Shown here piece by piece: positions 31,393 through 37,168 of a stretch of DNA of 37,168 nt. Under the pieces are notes generated by a model. It saw nothing but the letters and a program-made list of their open reading frames with translations. It searched no databases and was not told the origin of the DNA. Made by a program: the position numbers and the translations under genes. Numbering within the stretch: the first letter of the stretch is position 1; each line of letters starts with the position of its first letter. The stretch is taken from the NCBI GenBank assembly GCA_036676475.1, contig JAKFCU010000052.1:1-37168 (forward strand), in the 5' to 3' direction. The stretch is from LC029 sp036676475. Its GTDB lineage: Bacteria > Bacillota > Bacilli > Aneurinibacillales > RAOX-1.

Positions 31393-32514
31393 TCAAATTA
31401 TCCTTACCCGCAATAATTCTACTGCCTGATCGACTTCTTCTTTTGTTGAATATCTTCCCAAGCTGAAACGGATGGTTCCCATACCTGTCTGCTCATCCGT
31501 CCCCATGGCTTTTAATACAGAAGATAATTCAATCTGTCCAGCATGGCAGGCAGACCCTGTAGACGCTGCAAGCTCTGGAATCCGCTGTAAGATCTCTCCC
31601 CCTACCCTCCTGATGAAGCTTACATTTAACGTATTCGGCAACCGTTCGTCAGGGTGACCATTCAATACGATTTGCCCTGGGAAATTTTCTTCCAGTCGTT
31701 TCCAAAAATAATCCCGAAGCTCCCGGACCTGGGATTCTGCTATGTACCTTTCAGCAAGCTCACAGGCTTTACCTAACCCCACCACCAAGCACACATTTTC
31801 CGTCCCGGCCCTTCTGCCGGTTTCATGGCCTGCCCCATGGATAAGCGGTTCAATTTCAATCCCTTTTCGTATATAAAGCGCACCAATTCCTTTAGGGGCA
31901 TATAGCTTATGACCAGCTAGGCTTAAAAAATCGATGCCAAGCTCCTGAACCTTAGTCGAAACTTTCCCAACAGATTGGGCAGCATCCGTATGAATATAAA
32001 CGCCATATTTTCGAGCTACTTCTGCAATTTCCCGTATGGGTTGAATGGTACCGACCTCATTATTGGCATGCATCACTGAAATCAAGATCGTTTCATCCGT
32101 TATGGCCTTTTCTACATCTTCTGGGGATACCCTCCCCCAAGCATCAACATTAAGATAAGTAATCTTTGCCCCCAAACGTTCCAAAAATCGGCATGGATTT
32201 AAAACGGCAGGATGCTCAATATGTGTTGTAATGATATGATTGCCTTTTTCTCTGAGCGAAAAGTAAACGCCTTTGATCACATGATTATTGGACTCGCTCC
32301 CCCCGCTCGTGAAGATCACTTCCGATTCCTCACAGCCCAGAAGACTTGCCACTTGATGTCGTGCATCGTTGACCGCTTCTTTAGCTGAAATCGCCGCCCA
32401 ATGTTGAGTAGAAGGATTTCCAAAATGTTCATACCAAAAGGGCTTCATGGCCTCTACTACTTCCGGATCTATAGGCGTACTTGCATTATAATCAAAATAT
32501 AAGTTGGACATCAT
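31393..32514 (-). CDS. Cysteine desulfurase (NifS/IscS family)
   Basis: A 373-residue PLP enzyme that takes sulfur from cysteine and passes it on for Fe-S cluster or thionucleoside synthesis. Visible are YFDYNASTPIDPEV, TSGGSESNNHVI, HIEHPAV, the PLP-stacking and binding segment HTDAAQSVGKV, the PLP lysine in LAGHKLYAPKGIGALY, and the persulfide cysteine in STGSACHAG near residue 320. The ATG at 32514 follows AGGAGGGGG. It stands alone, without iscU, iscR or thiI beside it, so the acceptor is unclear. B. subtilis carries several such enzymes (NifS, YrvO, NifZ), and this one cannot be assigned to one of them by sequence reading alone. Confidence 0.95.
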   Translation of the reverse strand: MMSNLYFDYNASTPIDPEVVEAMKPFWYEHFGNPSTQHWAAISAKEAVNDARHQVASLLGCEESEVIFTSGGSESNNHVIKGVYFSLREKGNHIITTHIEHPAVLNPCRFLERLGAKITYLNVDAWGRVSPEDVEKAITDETILISVMHANNEVGTIQPIREIAEVARKYGVYIHTDAAQSVGKVSTKVQELGIDFLSLAGHKLYAPKGIGALYIRKGIEIEPLIHGAGHETGRRAGTENVCLVVGLGKACELAERYIAESQVRELRDYFWKRLEENFPGQIVLNGHPDERLPNTLNVSFIRRVGGEILQRIPELAASTGSACHAGQIELSSVLKAMGTDEQTGMGTIRFSLGRYSTKEEVDQAVELLRVRII

Positions 32515-32584
32515 CCTTCCCCCTCCTCTTTTGTCTTATTATACTAGTTAATAATGAATCTGTGTTCAAGTGCGTAATTCCCTT

Positions 32585-33394
32585 TTATTGAATGAACGAC
32601 TGGATTTGATCTTTTATCGTTCGAATAGGAATCGCCAGTCCTACCTTCTCTTCCTTATCTAATACCGTTGTAACGATGGTCGCAAAAATGACTCCTATAA
32701 CCTTCCCCTCTTGATTAAATAGTGGACTTCCACTATTTCCTTGATAAACCGGCGCTTGAATCACAATGACCGGACCTCTAATCCCGTTAACCAAGGTGGT
32801 TCCCATTACTTTCCCTTCATTTGCAATAAGAGGAAATCCCAAGGGATTTCCAATAAAGGTAACTCGTTCTCCTTCCTTCCATTGATAATCATAATCGGGT
32901 GTAATATAGGGGAGATCTGTTTCTTCCACCTTCAAAATGGCCAGATCTAACGCCGAAAGAGATTTCTCTACCACAGGTATCGTAGCCTTTCCGTTAGAAA
33001 GAGGGATATAGAGTGTATTTTGATTTTCGATAACATGATAATTGGTAATGACTACTCCAGACGGATCCACAACAAAGCCAGTCCCCTTACGGTGCTTTCC
33101 CACGACGGGTACAACGGCCTGCTTGCGTTCCCTCAAATCTTCATCTTGATATAATCGATAGGAGACTTTGAGGAAATCAAGGGCTGTCCAATTGACCACT
33201 TGCGGCCATATGCTAAACATATTGATCAACAGAGTGATCGCTAAAACTGCAGCCACTCCTTTTTGGACTCTTTTTCTTCTTCTCTCGATTTGTTCTCGTA
33301 CTTCTGCTGTTAAATCCCCATCATCAGAAAGCAAGGGGTCGTTTTCAATTGGTTGATCTGATTGTCCTCGCACTGAGCGTTCATCCATAACCAT
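32585..33394 (-). CDS. Membrane-anchored HtrA-like serine protease lacking a PDZ domain
   Basis: About 269 residues. A cytoplasmic acidic and then basic N-terminus (EQIERRRKRVQKG) and one membrane helix (about 47-63) come first. A trypsin-like domain follows with His in VITNYHVIEN, Asp in SALDLAILKV and Ser in YQGNSGSPLFN. No PDZ domain follows, unlike HtrA/DegP. The active site would lie outside the membrane. Start: ATG at 33394 (or 33388), with CAGGAG just upstream; the frame runs open to 33631 but overlaps the divergent gene and lacks support. It may take part in envelope protein quality control; substrates are unknown. Confidence 0.85.
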   Translation of the reverse strand: MVMDERSVRGQSDQPIENDPLLSDDGDLTAEVREQIERRRKRVQKGVAAVLAITLLINMFSIWPQVVNWTALDFLKVSYRLYQDEDLRERKQAVVPVVGKHRKGTGFVVDPSGVVITNYHVIENQNTLYIPLSNGKATIPVVEKSLSALDLAILKVEETDLPYITPDYDYQWKEGERVTFIGNPLGFPLIANEGKVMGTTLVNGIRGPVIVIQAPVYQGNSGSPLFNQEGKVIGVIFATIVTTVLDKEEKVGLAIPIRTIKDQIQSFIQ

Positions 33395-33550
33395 TCTACT
33401 CCTGTTATCCATTATTTTCCCTATTAACTCTTTTACGAAAAAGCAGATAAAAGGTTTCGCATGAAGAACTACGTTGGCAATTAGTGATGATTGGGTTATC
33501 CTACTAGATGTATTCTGTACCGAAACGATAAACTGAATGGAGGCAAGTTC

Positions 33551-33862
33551 ATGGCCATTGTTGAAGTAACCATAATTCCGATAGGAACACCTACTCCAAG
33601 TGTCAGCGAATATGTTGCAGATGTTCAACAAGTTCTAGAAACCGCAGAAGAAAACATCAAATTCCAATTAAACCCTATGGCGACCATTATAGAAGGCGAA
33701 TTATCAGATATCCTCGAGGTTATCAAAAGAATGCATGAACATCCTTTTTCCAAAGGAATACTACGGGTAAATACTATTATTCGAATTGACGAGCGCAGAG
33801 ACAAGCCTTCTTCGATGGAACAAAAAATGAAAGCAGTACAAGAAAAGCTAAACCAACTATAG
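33551..33862 (+). CDS. MTH1187/YqgV-family thiamine-binding-type protein
   Basis: A 103-residue ferredoxin-like alpha/beta protein with the family pattern MAIVEVTIIPIGTPTPSVSE, a central EENIKFQLNPMATIIEG and the final RVNTIIRIDERRDKP. Homologues such as YqgV and YkoF-related proteins bind thiamine or its pyrimidine. The ATG at 33551 has GGAGG seven bases upstream; an upstream extension to 33491 lies in the promoter region. It is divergent from the serine protease. A weak G-T-containing hairpin at 33875-33903 may terminate it. Confidence 0.88.
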   Translation: MAIVEVTIIPIGTPTPSVSEYVADVQQVLETAEENIKFQLNPMATIIEGELSDILEVIKRMHEHPFSKGILRVNTIIRIDERRDKPSSMEQKMKAVQEKLNQL

Positions 33863-33941
33863 ATGAATATACAAAAAGGGGCTTATCATAGATTGGCTCC
33901 TTTATTGTAAAAAAAGTAGTAGAATGTGTTATAACTCAACG

Positions 33942-33970
33942 TTGACAATATCATTCTGTTATAATACAAT
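33942..33970 (+). promoter_or_regulatory. Sigma-A promoter of the 37-residue zinc-ribbon gene
   Basis: Consensus TTGACA (33942-33947), 17-base spacer and TACAAT (33965-33970), 41 bases before the start codon. Confidence 0.75.
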
Positions 33971-34011
33971 AACATCAAGAGCAAGTTAACGCATACGAGG
34001 AGGTAATGATA

Positions 34012-34125
34012 ATGAGAGACACGATTTTGCATATTGCTGAGGATGACTGCATTTGCCGTATCTGTGGTGCAGAATATGACAATAAACCCGATACCATTCG
34101 CTGTTGCACCGATGGAGTCGAATAG
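34012..34125 (+). CDS. 37-residue zinc-ribbon-like protein
   Basis: A tiny gene with a consensus promoter, AGGAGG eight bases before the ATG at 34012, and a terminator. The peptide has DCICRICGAEYDN and a later CC pair, that is CxCxxC plus CC, which would suit a small zinc site. An ATG at 34006 is in frame but too close to the ribosome binding site. It has all the marks of an expressed gene yet is too short for most gene finders. No family is recognised. Confidence 0.75.
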   Translation: MRDTILHIAEDDCICRICGAEYDNKPDTIRCCTDGVE

Positions 34126-34166
34126 AATTAGGAGCTGAATCGCCTTGATAAAATGGCAGCATAAAT

Positions 34167-34205
34167 AACCCTTTGTTCTTCTTACATGGACAAAGGGTTT
34201 TTTGT
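34167..34205 (+). terminator. Intrinsic terminator after the zinc-ribbon gene
   Basis: AACCCTTTGT (34167-34176) pairs with ACAAAGGGTT (34190-34199), followed by T residues. Confidence 0.93.
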
Positions 34206-34263
34206 GCATGATTTGTGAAACTCTCACCGATCTTAAACGTCTTAATATATAGGAGGGATTTTG

Positions 34264-34659
34264 ATGAAAAAGAATATTTGGATGAAAATCATCGCAATAG
34301 GTTTATTGTGTCTATCTCTAGTAGCTTGTTCGGGCGAACAAGGAGGAGAGCAAAACGTGCCAAATAAGGAACCTAAGCAGGAACAACCACAAGCAGAACA
34401 ACCACCGCAAGAGCAGCCATCAGAATCTGATCAACCGAAACAAGAAGTTGAGACCGAGAAAGCCATTTGGAAATACACAGGATTGGTTGATACCCATTCG
34501 GCAGAGTTTATAGTTGGTAACGAACCGCTAGTTGCAGAATACCCGGAAGATATGAAAACAGCCCTTGAATCTCTTGAAGAAAATCAAGAAGTTGAAGTCC
34601 ATTTCAAGAAGGATGTGGATGGTAGATTTATTTTAGAGAAAATAGAGAAGGTGGAATAA
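34264..34659 (+). CDS. Small lipoprotein with Pro/Gln/Glu-rich linker
   Basis: A 131-residue exported lipoprotein. The signal peptide ends in lipobox LSLVAC (Cys about 23). A low-complexity linker rich in Gln, Pro and Glu (about 30-68) precedes a compact C-terminal domain of about 65 residues (AIWKYTGLVDTHSAEFIV, EENQEVEVHFKKDVDGRF), which looks like a small beta-barrel. The ATG at 34264 follows AGGAGGG. It is probably displayed on the outer face of the membrane, with the linker crossing the wall. No function is recognised. Confidence 0.85.
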   Translation: MKKNIWMKIIAIGLLCLSLVACSGEQGGEQNVPNKEPKQEQPQAEQPPQEQPSESDQPKQEVETEKAIWKYTGLVDTHSAEFIVGNEPLVAEYPEDMKTALESLEENQEVEVHFKKDVDGRFILEKIEKVE

Positions 34660-34661
34660 CG

Positions 34662-34702
34662 GAAAAGGGGTGTCCTCTCATGAGGTTCACCCCTTTTCTT
34701 TC
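34662..34702 (+). terminator. Intrinsic terminator after the lipoprotein gene
   Basis: GAAAAGGGGTG (about 34662-34672) pairs with CACCCCTTTTC, with an inner CCTC/GAGG helix, followed by T-rich sequence. Confidence 0.9.
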
Positions 34703-34736
34703 ATAATCTAATGACTTTGTGTACGTCACACATTTT

Positions 34737-34859
34737 TTACTCATTGCTTTTTAATACGCTTTCATTATACTGCAGATGAGCTCGCTGTGGTTTAGATTCA
34801 ACAAAACTAATGGTATTTCCTTCTTTCAACGTTTTTCCACAAGAGAGAATGGTTGCCAT
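34737..34859 (-). CDS. Possible 40-residue ORF
   Basis: An open frame of 40 codons on the minus strand (MATILSCGKTLKEGNTISFV at the N-terminus), lying directly after the hairpin at 34867-34891. No ribosome binding site at normal spacing: GGAG is about 14 bases from the ATG, inside the hairpin arm. It could be a decayed gene or a coincidental frame; no family is recognised. Confidence 0.3.
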   Translation of the reverse strand: MATILSCGKTLKEGNTISFVESKPQRAHLQYNESVLKSNE

Positions 34860-34866
34860 TTTAGGC

Positions 34867-34891
34867 GGGACTTCTCCGATAGAGAAGTCCC
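34867..34891 (-). terminator. Hairpin after the 35-residue zinc-ribbon gene
   Basis: A perfect 10-bp stem GGGACTTCTC (34867-34876) / GAGAAGTCCC (34882-34891) with loop CGATA. No T-run follows, so termination is uncertain. It may instead stabilise the mRNA or affect the ORF just downstream. Confidence 0.5.
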
Positions 34892-34913
34892 TAGAGTACA
34901 TTCTCGTTAATAA

Positions 34914-35021
34914 TTACTCCTCCTCACGATTTTCCCCTACCCTGCAATCGGAACAAATCCAATGGGTCTCCACATGACCGTCCTTTCTCACACGTCTGCA
35001 GCTCTGACAAGAATCAACCAT
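34914..35021 (-). CDS. 35-residue zinc-ribbon-like protein
   Basis: A tiny gene with GGGAGGTG nine bases before the ATG at 35021. Two CxxC pairs (DSCQSCRRV and WICSDCRVG) are separated by 14 residues, the spacing of a small zinc ribbon, with an acidic tail. It is too short for most gene finders but has an excellent ribosome binding site. No family is recognised. It lies upstream of the MFS gene's stop in the opposite direction of the lipoprotein gene. Confidence 0.72.
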   Translation of the reverse strand: MVDSCQSCRRVRKDGHVETHWICSDCRVGENREEE

Positions 35022-35132
35022 GAGTTACACCTCCCTGACTTCCATTATATAGAATATTTAAACAAAACGGAAGATTATATCATTTACATCTTCTGCTTTG
35101 AAATCTAAATAAACGACCTTACTCGTCATTCA

Positions 35133-36386
35133 CTAATTCTGTGTTTCTTGTCCCTGAGGTTGGTACGAATTAGATCCTTTTAATAACGGCAACATGAAAA
35201 TAATACCGACTGCAAACAGCACGCTCGCTGCACCAAACATTGCAACTAGGGAAATTGCTTCTTTTAGCCAACCAGCAATACTCATGGTCAAGACCATAGC
35301 ACCCATGAAGAGCGGAGTTAAAATCCCATTCACCCGGCCAATAAAGGCCGATTCGCTATTTTGCAGGATCATCGTGTTAATTCCAATATGGATGCACGGC
35401 ATGACGAGTCCACAAATAAATTGCATGGTGAGAGTCAACCAAAATTGGGTAGACAGCCCCATTACCAAAAATCCAAAGGCATTAACAGCCATCCCAACTA
35501 CCAGCAGTCTTTGGGGCGAAACTTTTTTCGCCAAGCCCATGATGAGCCCTCCACCTAAAATCATAGCCGTTCCAAAGGCTGCCATTAACCACTGAAGCTG
35601 TTCCTTTGGCAATCCAAGCCTTTCTGTAATGAGGAAAACCGTTAAGGGTTGCGTAAGACCCAGCGCTAAGCCAGCCGCTGCAAAAACGCCACCTAACAAG
35701 GTTAAGGGACGATTATTCAGTACATACTGGAAACCCGCCTTCATTTCTTGCCAAAGCGTTGTTTTTTCTCCTTGTTCTTCAGAATCACCATCAGGTGGAA
35801 GCATAAAAAGGACAGCCGCTGAAAGTAAAAAGGCAATCCCCATCATTCCTATGGCCATGTTGATCCCGTATCGCTGATAAACAAAGGTCCCAATAATCGG
35901 CCCTAATATCATAAATACGGCAAAAATGGTTTGATACATCGACATCCCCATCTGAACCAGTTGATCCGGTACATGCACCTTAAATAGCTTCATACCGGAT
36001 GGCTGTGAAAACTGCGAAAGGATTGACGAAACCAATGTTGCAAAAAAGATAACTTTCCAGCTGCCAAAAAATAGAGTAAACAAGACAACAAAAATGGACA
36101 ACGCACTAAGTAAGTCACACCAAATCATGGTTCTCTTTGGTCGCCAACGGTCAGCAAACGTTCCGCCAATAAACGAAAACAAAAAGATGGGGGCAAATTC
36201 CGCGACAGAAATCATGGATACGGCTACAGGATTCTCATTGGTCATTTCCATGACATAAAGCAAAATGGAATAGTTTCGAACCCAAATCCCAATTTGTAAA
36301 AGAAATACGGAGAGCAGAATGGTTCGAACCACCTGATTGCGAAATAATTCCCCCATTGAAGCCTTTGTTGCTGAATCTTTATTCAT
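35133..36386 (-). CDS. MFS efflux transporter (MFS_3 / macrolide-efflux-like)
   Basis: A 417-residue major-facilitator permease with about 12 membrane helices. It has the motif A-like FIGGTFADRWRPKRTM after TM2 and the late GRVNGILTPLFMGAM typical of the MFS_3/EntS-Mef branch. It would be a drug:proton antiporter in the cytoplasmic membrane. The ATG at 36386 is preceded by GGAAGGGAG; an extension to 36437 lacks support. The long upstream leader contains a terminator, an antiterminator and small ORFs (see 36460-36652), so expression is probably induced by a translation-inhibiting compound. The substrate is not identifiable from sequence. Confidence 0.92.
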   Translation of the reverse strand: MNKDSATKASMGELFRNQVVRTILLSVFLLQIGIWVRNYSILLYVMEMTNENPVAVSMISVAEFAPIFLFSFIGGTFADRWRPKRTMIWCDLLSALSIFVVLFTLFFGSWKVIFFATLVSSILSQFSQPSGMKLFKVHVPDQLVQMGMSMYQTIFAVFMILGPIIGTFVYQRYGINMAIGMMGIAFLLSAAVLFMLPPDGDSEEQGEKTTLWQEMKAGFQYVLNNRPLTLLGGVFAAAGLALGLTQPLTVFLITERLGLPKEQLQWLMAAFGTAMILGGGLIMGLAKKVSPQRLLVVGMAVNAFGFLVMGLSTQFWLTLTMQFICGLVMPCIHIGINTMILQNSESAFIGRVNGILTPLFMGAMVLTMSIAGWLKEAISLVAMFGAASVLFAVGIIFMLPLLKGSNSYQPQGQETQN

Positions 36387-36451
36387 ACCATGTCTCCCTT
36401 CCAAAGCAGGTCCAAAGAACGCTACCCTGCCTGCCATTTACTTACCAAAAA

Positions 36452-36485
36452 TAAAAAAACTCCTATTCCAAGTTCTGGATAGGAG
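36452..36485 (-). terminator. Leader terminator upstream of the MFS gene
   Basis: On the minus strand, CTCCTATCC (36485-36477) pairs with GGATAGGAG-like sequence 36468-36460 (nine pairs, one G-T), followed by seven T. It lies 66 bases before the start codon, inside the transcript, and so works as an attenuator. Confidence 0.88.
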
Positions 36486-36552
36486 GCATAAACGCACAAA
36501 AAGATATAGTACCCCAAAGTACTACCGAGTGCCTTTGTGAAAAAAAGCCCAT
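36463..36552 (-). CDS. Candidate leader peptide (uORF, 29 codons)
   Basis: ATG at 36552 with GGATAGGA five bases upstream; stop TAG at 36463-36465 inside the terminator stem. The peptide begins MGFFSQRHSVVLWG and ends MPPIQNLE. Its ribosome binding site is the antiterminator arm itself (36558-36569), so ribosome binding here and antitermination are mutually exclusive. Confidence 0.55.
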   Translation of the reverse strand: MGFFSQRHSVVLWGTISFCAFMPPIQNLE

Positions 36553-36553
36553 A

Positions 36554-36611
36554 CTCATCCTATCCAGAAAAATCTTCGTACCTATACGAATGTTTTCTTA
36601 AGAATAGGATT
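36554..36611 (-). promoter_or_regulatory. Antiterminator and anti-antiterminator segments of the MFS leader
   Basis: Segment 36558-36569 is perfectly complementary over 12 bases to 36473-36484, the 5' arm and loop of the terminator. Segment 36604-36610 is complementary over 7 bases (9 with one mismatch) to 36557-36563. A 6-bp hairpin (36575-36580/36585-36590) lies between. These allow pairings 1:2 plus 3:4 (off) or 2:3 (on). Confidence 0.75.
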
Positions 36612-36621
36612 AGTTGCTCAT
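36610..36621 (-). other. Three-codon uORF (MSN-stop) in the MFS leader
   Basis: ATG AGC AAC TAA. Its stop codon overlaps segment 1 of the attenuator (36602-36611), so a ribosome held here would mask that segment. The ribosome binding site (GGAAGGGTG, about 12 bases upstream) is rather distant. Confidence 0.4.
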
Positions 36622-36658
36622 CGTCCTAAAGGTCACCCTTCCGTTTTAGAGTAACTCT

Positions 36659-36688
36659 ATACTACATGATGGTTTCCTCATTAGTCAA
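36659..36688 (-). promoter_or_regulatory. Promoter of the MFS leader transcript
   Basis: On the minus strand TTGACT (36688-36683), 18-base spacer and TAGTAT (36664-36659). Transcription would start near 36652, giving a leader of about 265 bases. Confidence 0.6.
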
Positions 36689-36691
36689 GAT

Positions 36692-36727
36692 AAAACTCCC
36701 TCATTCACCATGAACAGGGAGTTTTTT
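36692..36727. terminator. Bidirectional terminator after squalene-hopene cyclase
   Basis: AAAACTCCCT (36692-36701) pairs with AGGGAGTTTT (36716-36725), with an inner TTCA/TGAA helix. T-runs lie on both strands. It ends the cyclase transcript just before the MFS leader promoter. Confidence 0.88.
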
Positions 36728-36739
36728 CTATGCTATTGT

Positions 36740-37168
36740 TCAGCTACTGTACTTTCGATGATAATGGCTAAGCGCTAACAGCGGCCAAATATACCGGTAA
36801 CTATGATAATGAATATAAAATCCACCTGGAATTCCTGCTCCAGTAGGATAGGTGGTGGTCCAATCATCATGATCCAACGATCGGAGCAAATACTGAATTC
36901 CCTGCTCTATCGCAGGGGTTGGACTTTTAGAAACAGAGATCAGTGCATCCACCGCCCAAGCGGTTTGGGAAAGGGTACTAGCCCCTAATGGAACATAGCT
37001 TTTTGCCTTATCACTATGGCAGGACTCCCCCCAACCTCCATCTTGATTTTGGATACTAATCAGCCATTGCATGGCTCTCTGAACCCTTGCATGGCTAGAC
37101 TTTACTCTAACTGCAGATAATCCTGTCAGACTTGCCCAGGTTCCGTAAATATAGCAAATCCCCCATCT
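36740..37168 (-). CDS. shc: Squalene-hopene cyclase, C-terminal fragment (runs off the window)
   Basis: The last 142 codons of a terpene cyclase; the gene enters from beyond 37168. Visible are RWGICYIYGTWASLTGL at the window edge, the QW motif QNQDGGWGES, SQTAWAVDALI, and the terminal GGFYIHYHSYRYIWPLLALSHY typical of bacterial squalene-hopene cyclases. The enzyme cyclises squalene to hopene on the membrane and supplies hopanoids. The catalytic DxDD motif lies upstream, outside the window, so activity cannot be judged. An ATG at 37072 is internal, not the start. Confidence 0.94.
   Translation of the reverse strand, partial: RWGICYIYGTWASLTGLSAVRVKSSHARVQRAMQWLISIQNQDGGWGESCHSDKAKSYVPLGASTLSQTAWAVDALISVSKSPTPAIEQGIQYLLRSLDHDDWTTTYPTGAGIPGGFYIHYHSYRYIWPLLALSHYHRKYSS

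Noticed and set aside
31235..31429. Plus-strand 64-residue ORF containing LCPTCYSTTTLS
   Set aside because: It runs through the hairpin at 31344-31376 and into the 3' end of the cysteine desulfurase; only a weak ribosome binding site.
33886..34227. Minus-strand 113-residue ORF
   Set aside because: It is antisense to the promoter, gene and terminator of the 37-codon zinc-ribbon gene and has no ribosome binding site.

Overview
The window looks like chromosomal DNA of a spore-forming, aerobic Gram-positive bacterium of the order Bacillales. The pointers are an alpha/beta-type small acid-soluble spore protein, strong GGAGG-type ribosome binding sites, a yuaF-floT operon and a pspA gene that both carry sigma-W-type promoters, a YdjO-type small zinc protein and an NlpC/P60 wall hydrolase. 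Two futalosine-pathway menaquinone genes (mqnB, mqnD), a homogentisate catabolic operon and a squalene-hopene cyclase suggest a Paenibacillaceae- or Ammoniphilus-like lineage more than Bacillus subtilis itself. This placement is inference; no rRNA is present. No insertion sequence, prophage, tRNA, rRNA or CRISPR array was found.

Layout. 1-3.8 kb: a DUF2512 membrane protein, and a LysR regulator divergent from malate synthase G (glcB). 3.8-7.5 kb: a two-gene heterodimeric ABC exporter with one degenerate ATP site. 7.5-9.7 kb: a short terminated transcript followed by a membrane-anchored FAD oxidoreductase with an SLH-like C-terminus. 9.7-11.3 kb: small and hypothetical genes, the spore protein and a YdjO-like protein. 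11.3-14.7 kb: mqnB-mqnD, a 40-residue gene, an array of five direct repeats at about 20.5 bp spacing, an orphan modA and a 5'-truncated DUF4397 gene. 14.7-18.9 kb: a HAD hydrolase, two small hypothetical genes and RecQ. 18.9-21.9 kb: pspA and yuaF-floT, converging. 21.9-26.2 kb: an MgtC-like protein and the homogentisate operon hmgA-orf-fahA. 26.4-29.1 kb: a two-component system and a secreted NlpC/P60 enzyme. 29.2-35.1 kb: a candidate structured RNA, an IDEAL-domain protein, a histidine-rich HesB/IscA-fold protein, DUF1641, a cysteine desulfurase, an HtrA-like protease, a thiamine-binding-family protein, a lipoprotein and several tiny ORFs, two of them zinc-ribbon-like. 35.1-37.2 kb: an MFS exporter with a long regulatory leader, and the 3' end of squalene-hopene cyclase.

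How the genes work together. HmgA and FahA open the homogentisate ring and cleave fumarylacetoacetate to fumarate and acetoacetate. The isomerase needed between them is not recognisable, and an uncharacterised protein occupies the middle of the operon. PspA and YuaF/FloT belong to membrane-stress defence and appear to be co-regulated by sigma-W. MqnB and MqnD catalyse two separate steps of menaquinone synthesis by the futalosine route.

The most striking non-coding signal is upstream of the MFS gene. The leader there has an intrinsic terminator, a perfect 12-bp antiterminator pairing, an upstream anti-antiterminator segment and two short upstream ORFs placed over these segments. This is the architecture of ribosome-mediated, antibiotic-responsive transcription attenuation. 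Other notable items are the Cys-to-His replacement in the HesB-like protein, a 16-bp identical palindromic promoter element upstream of glcB and of the 7.6-kb transcript, and a dispersed repeat of about 50 bp present twice.
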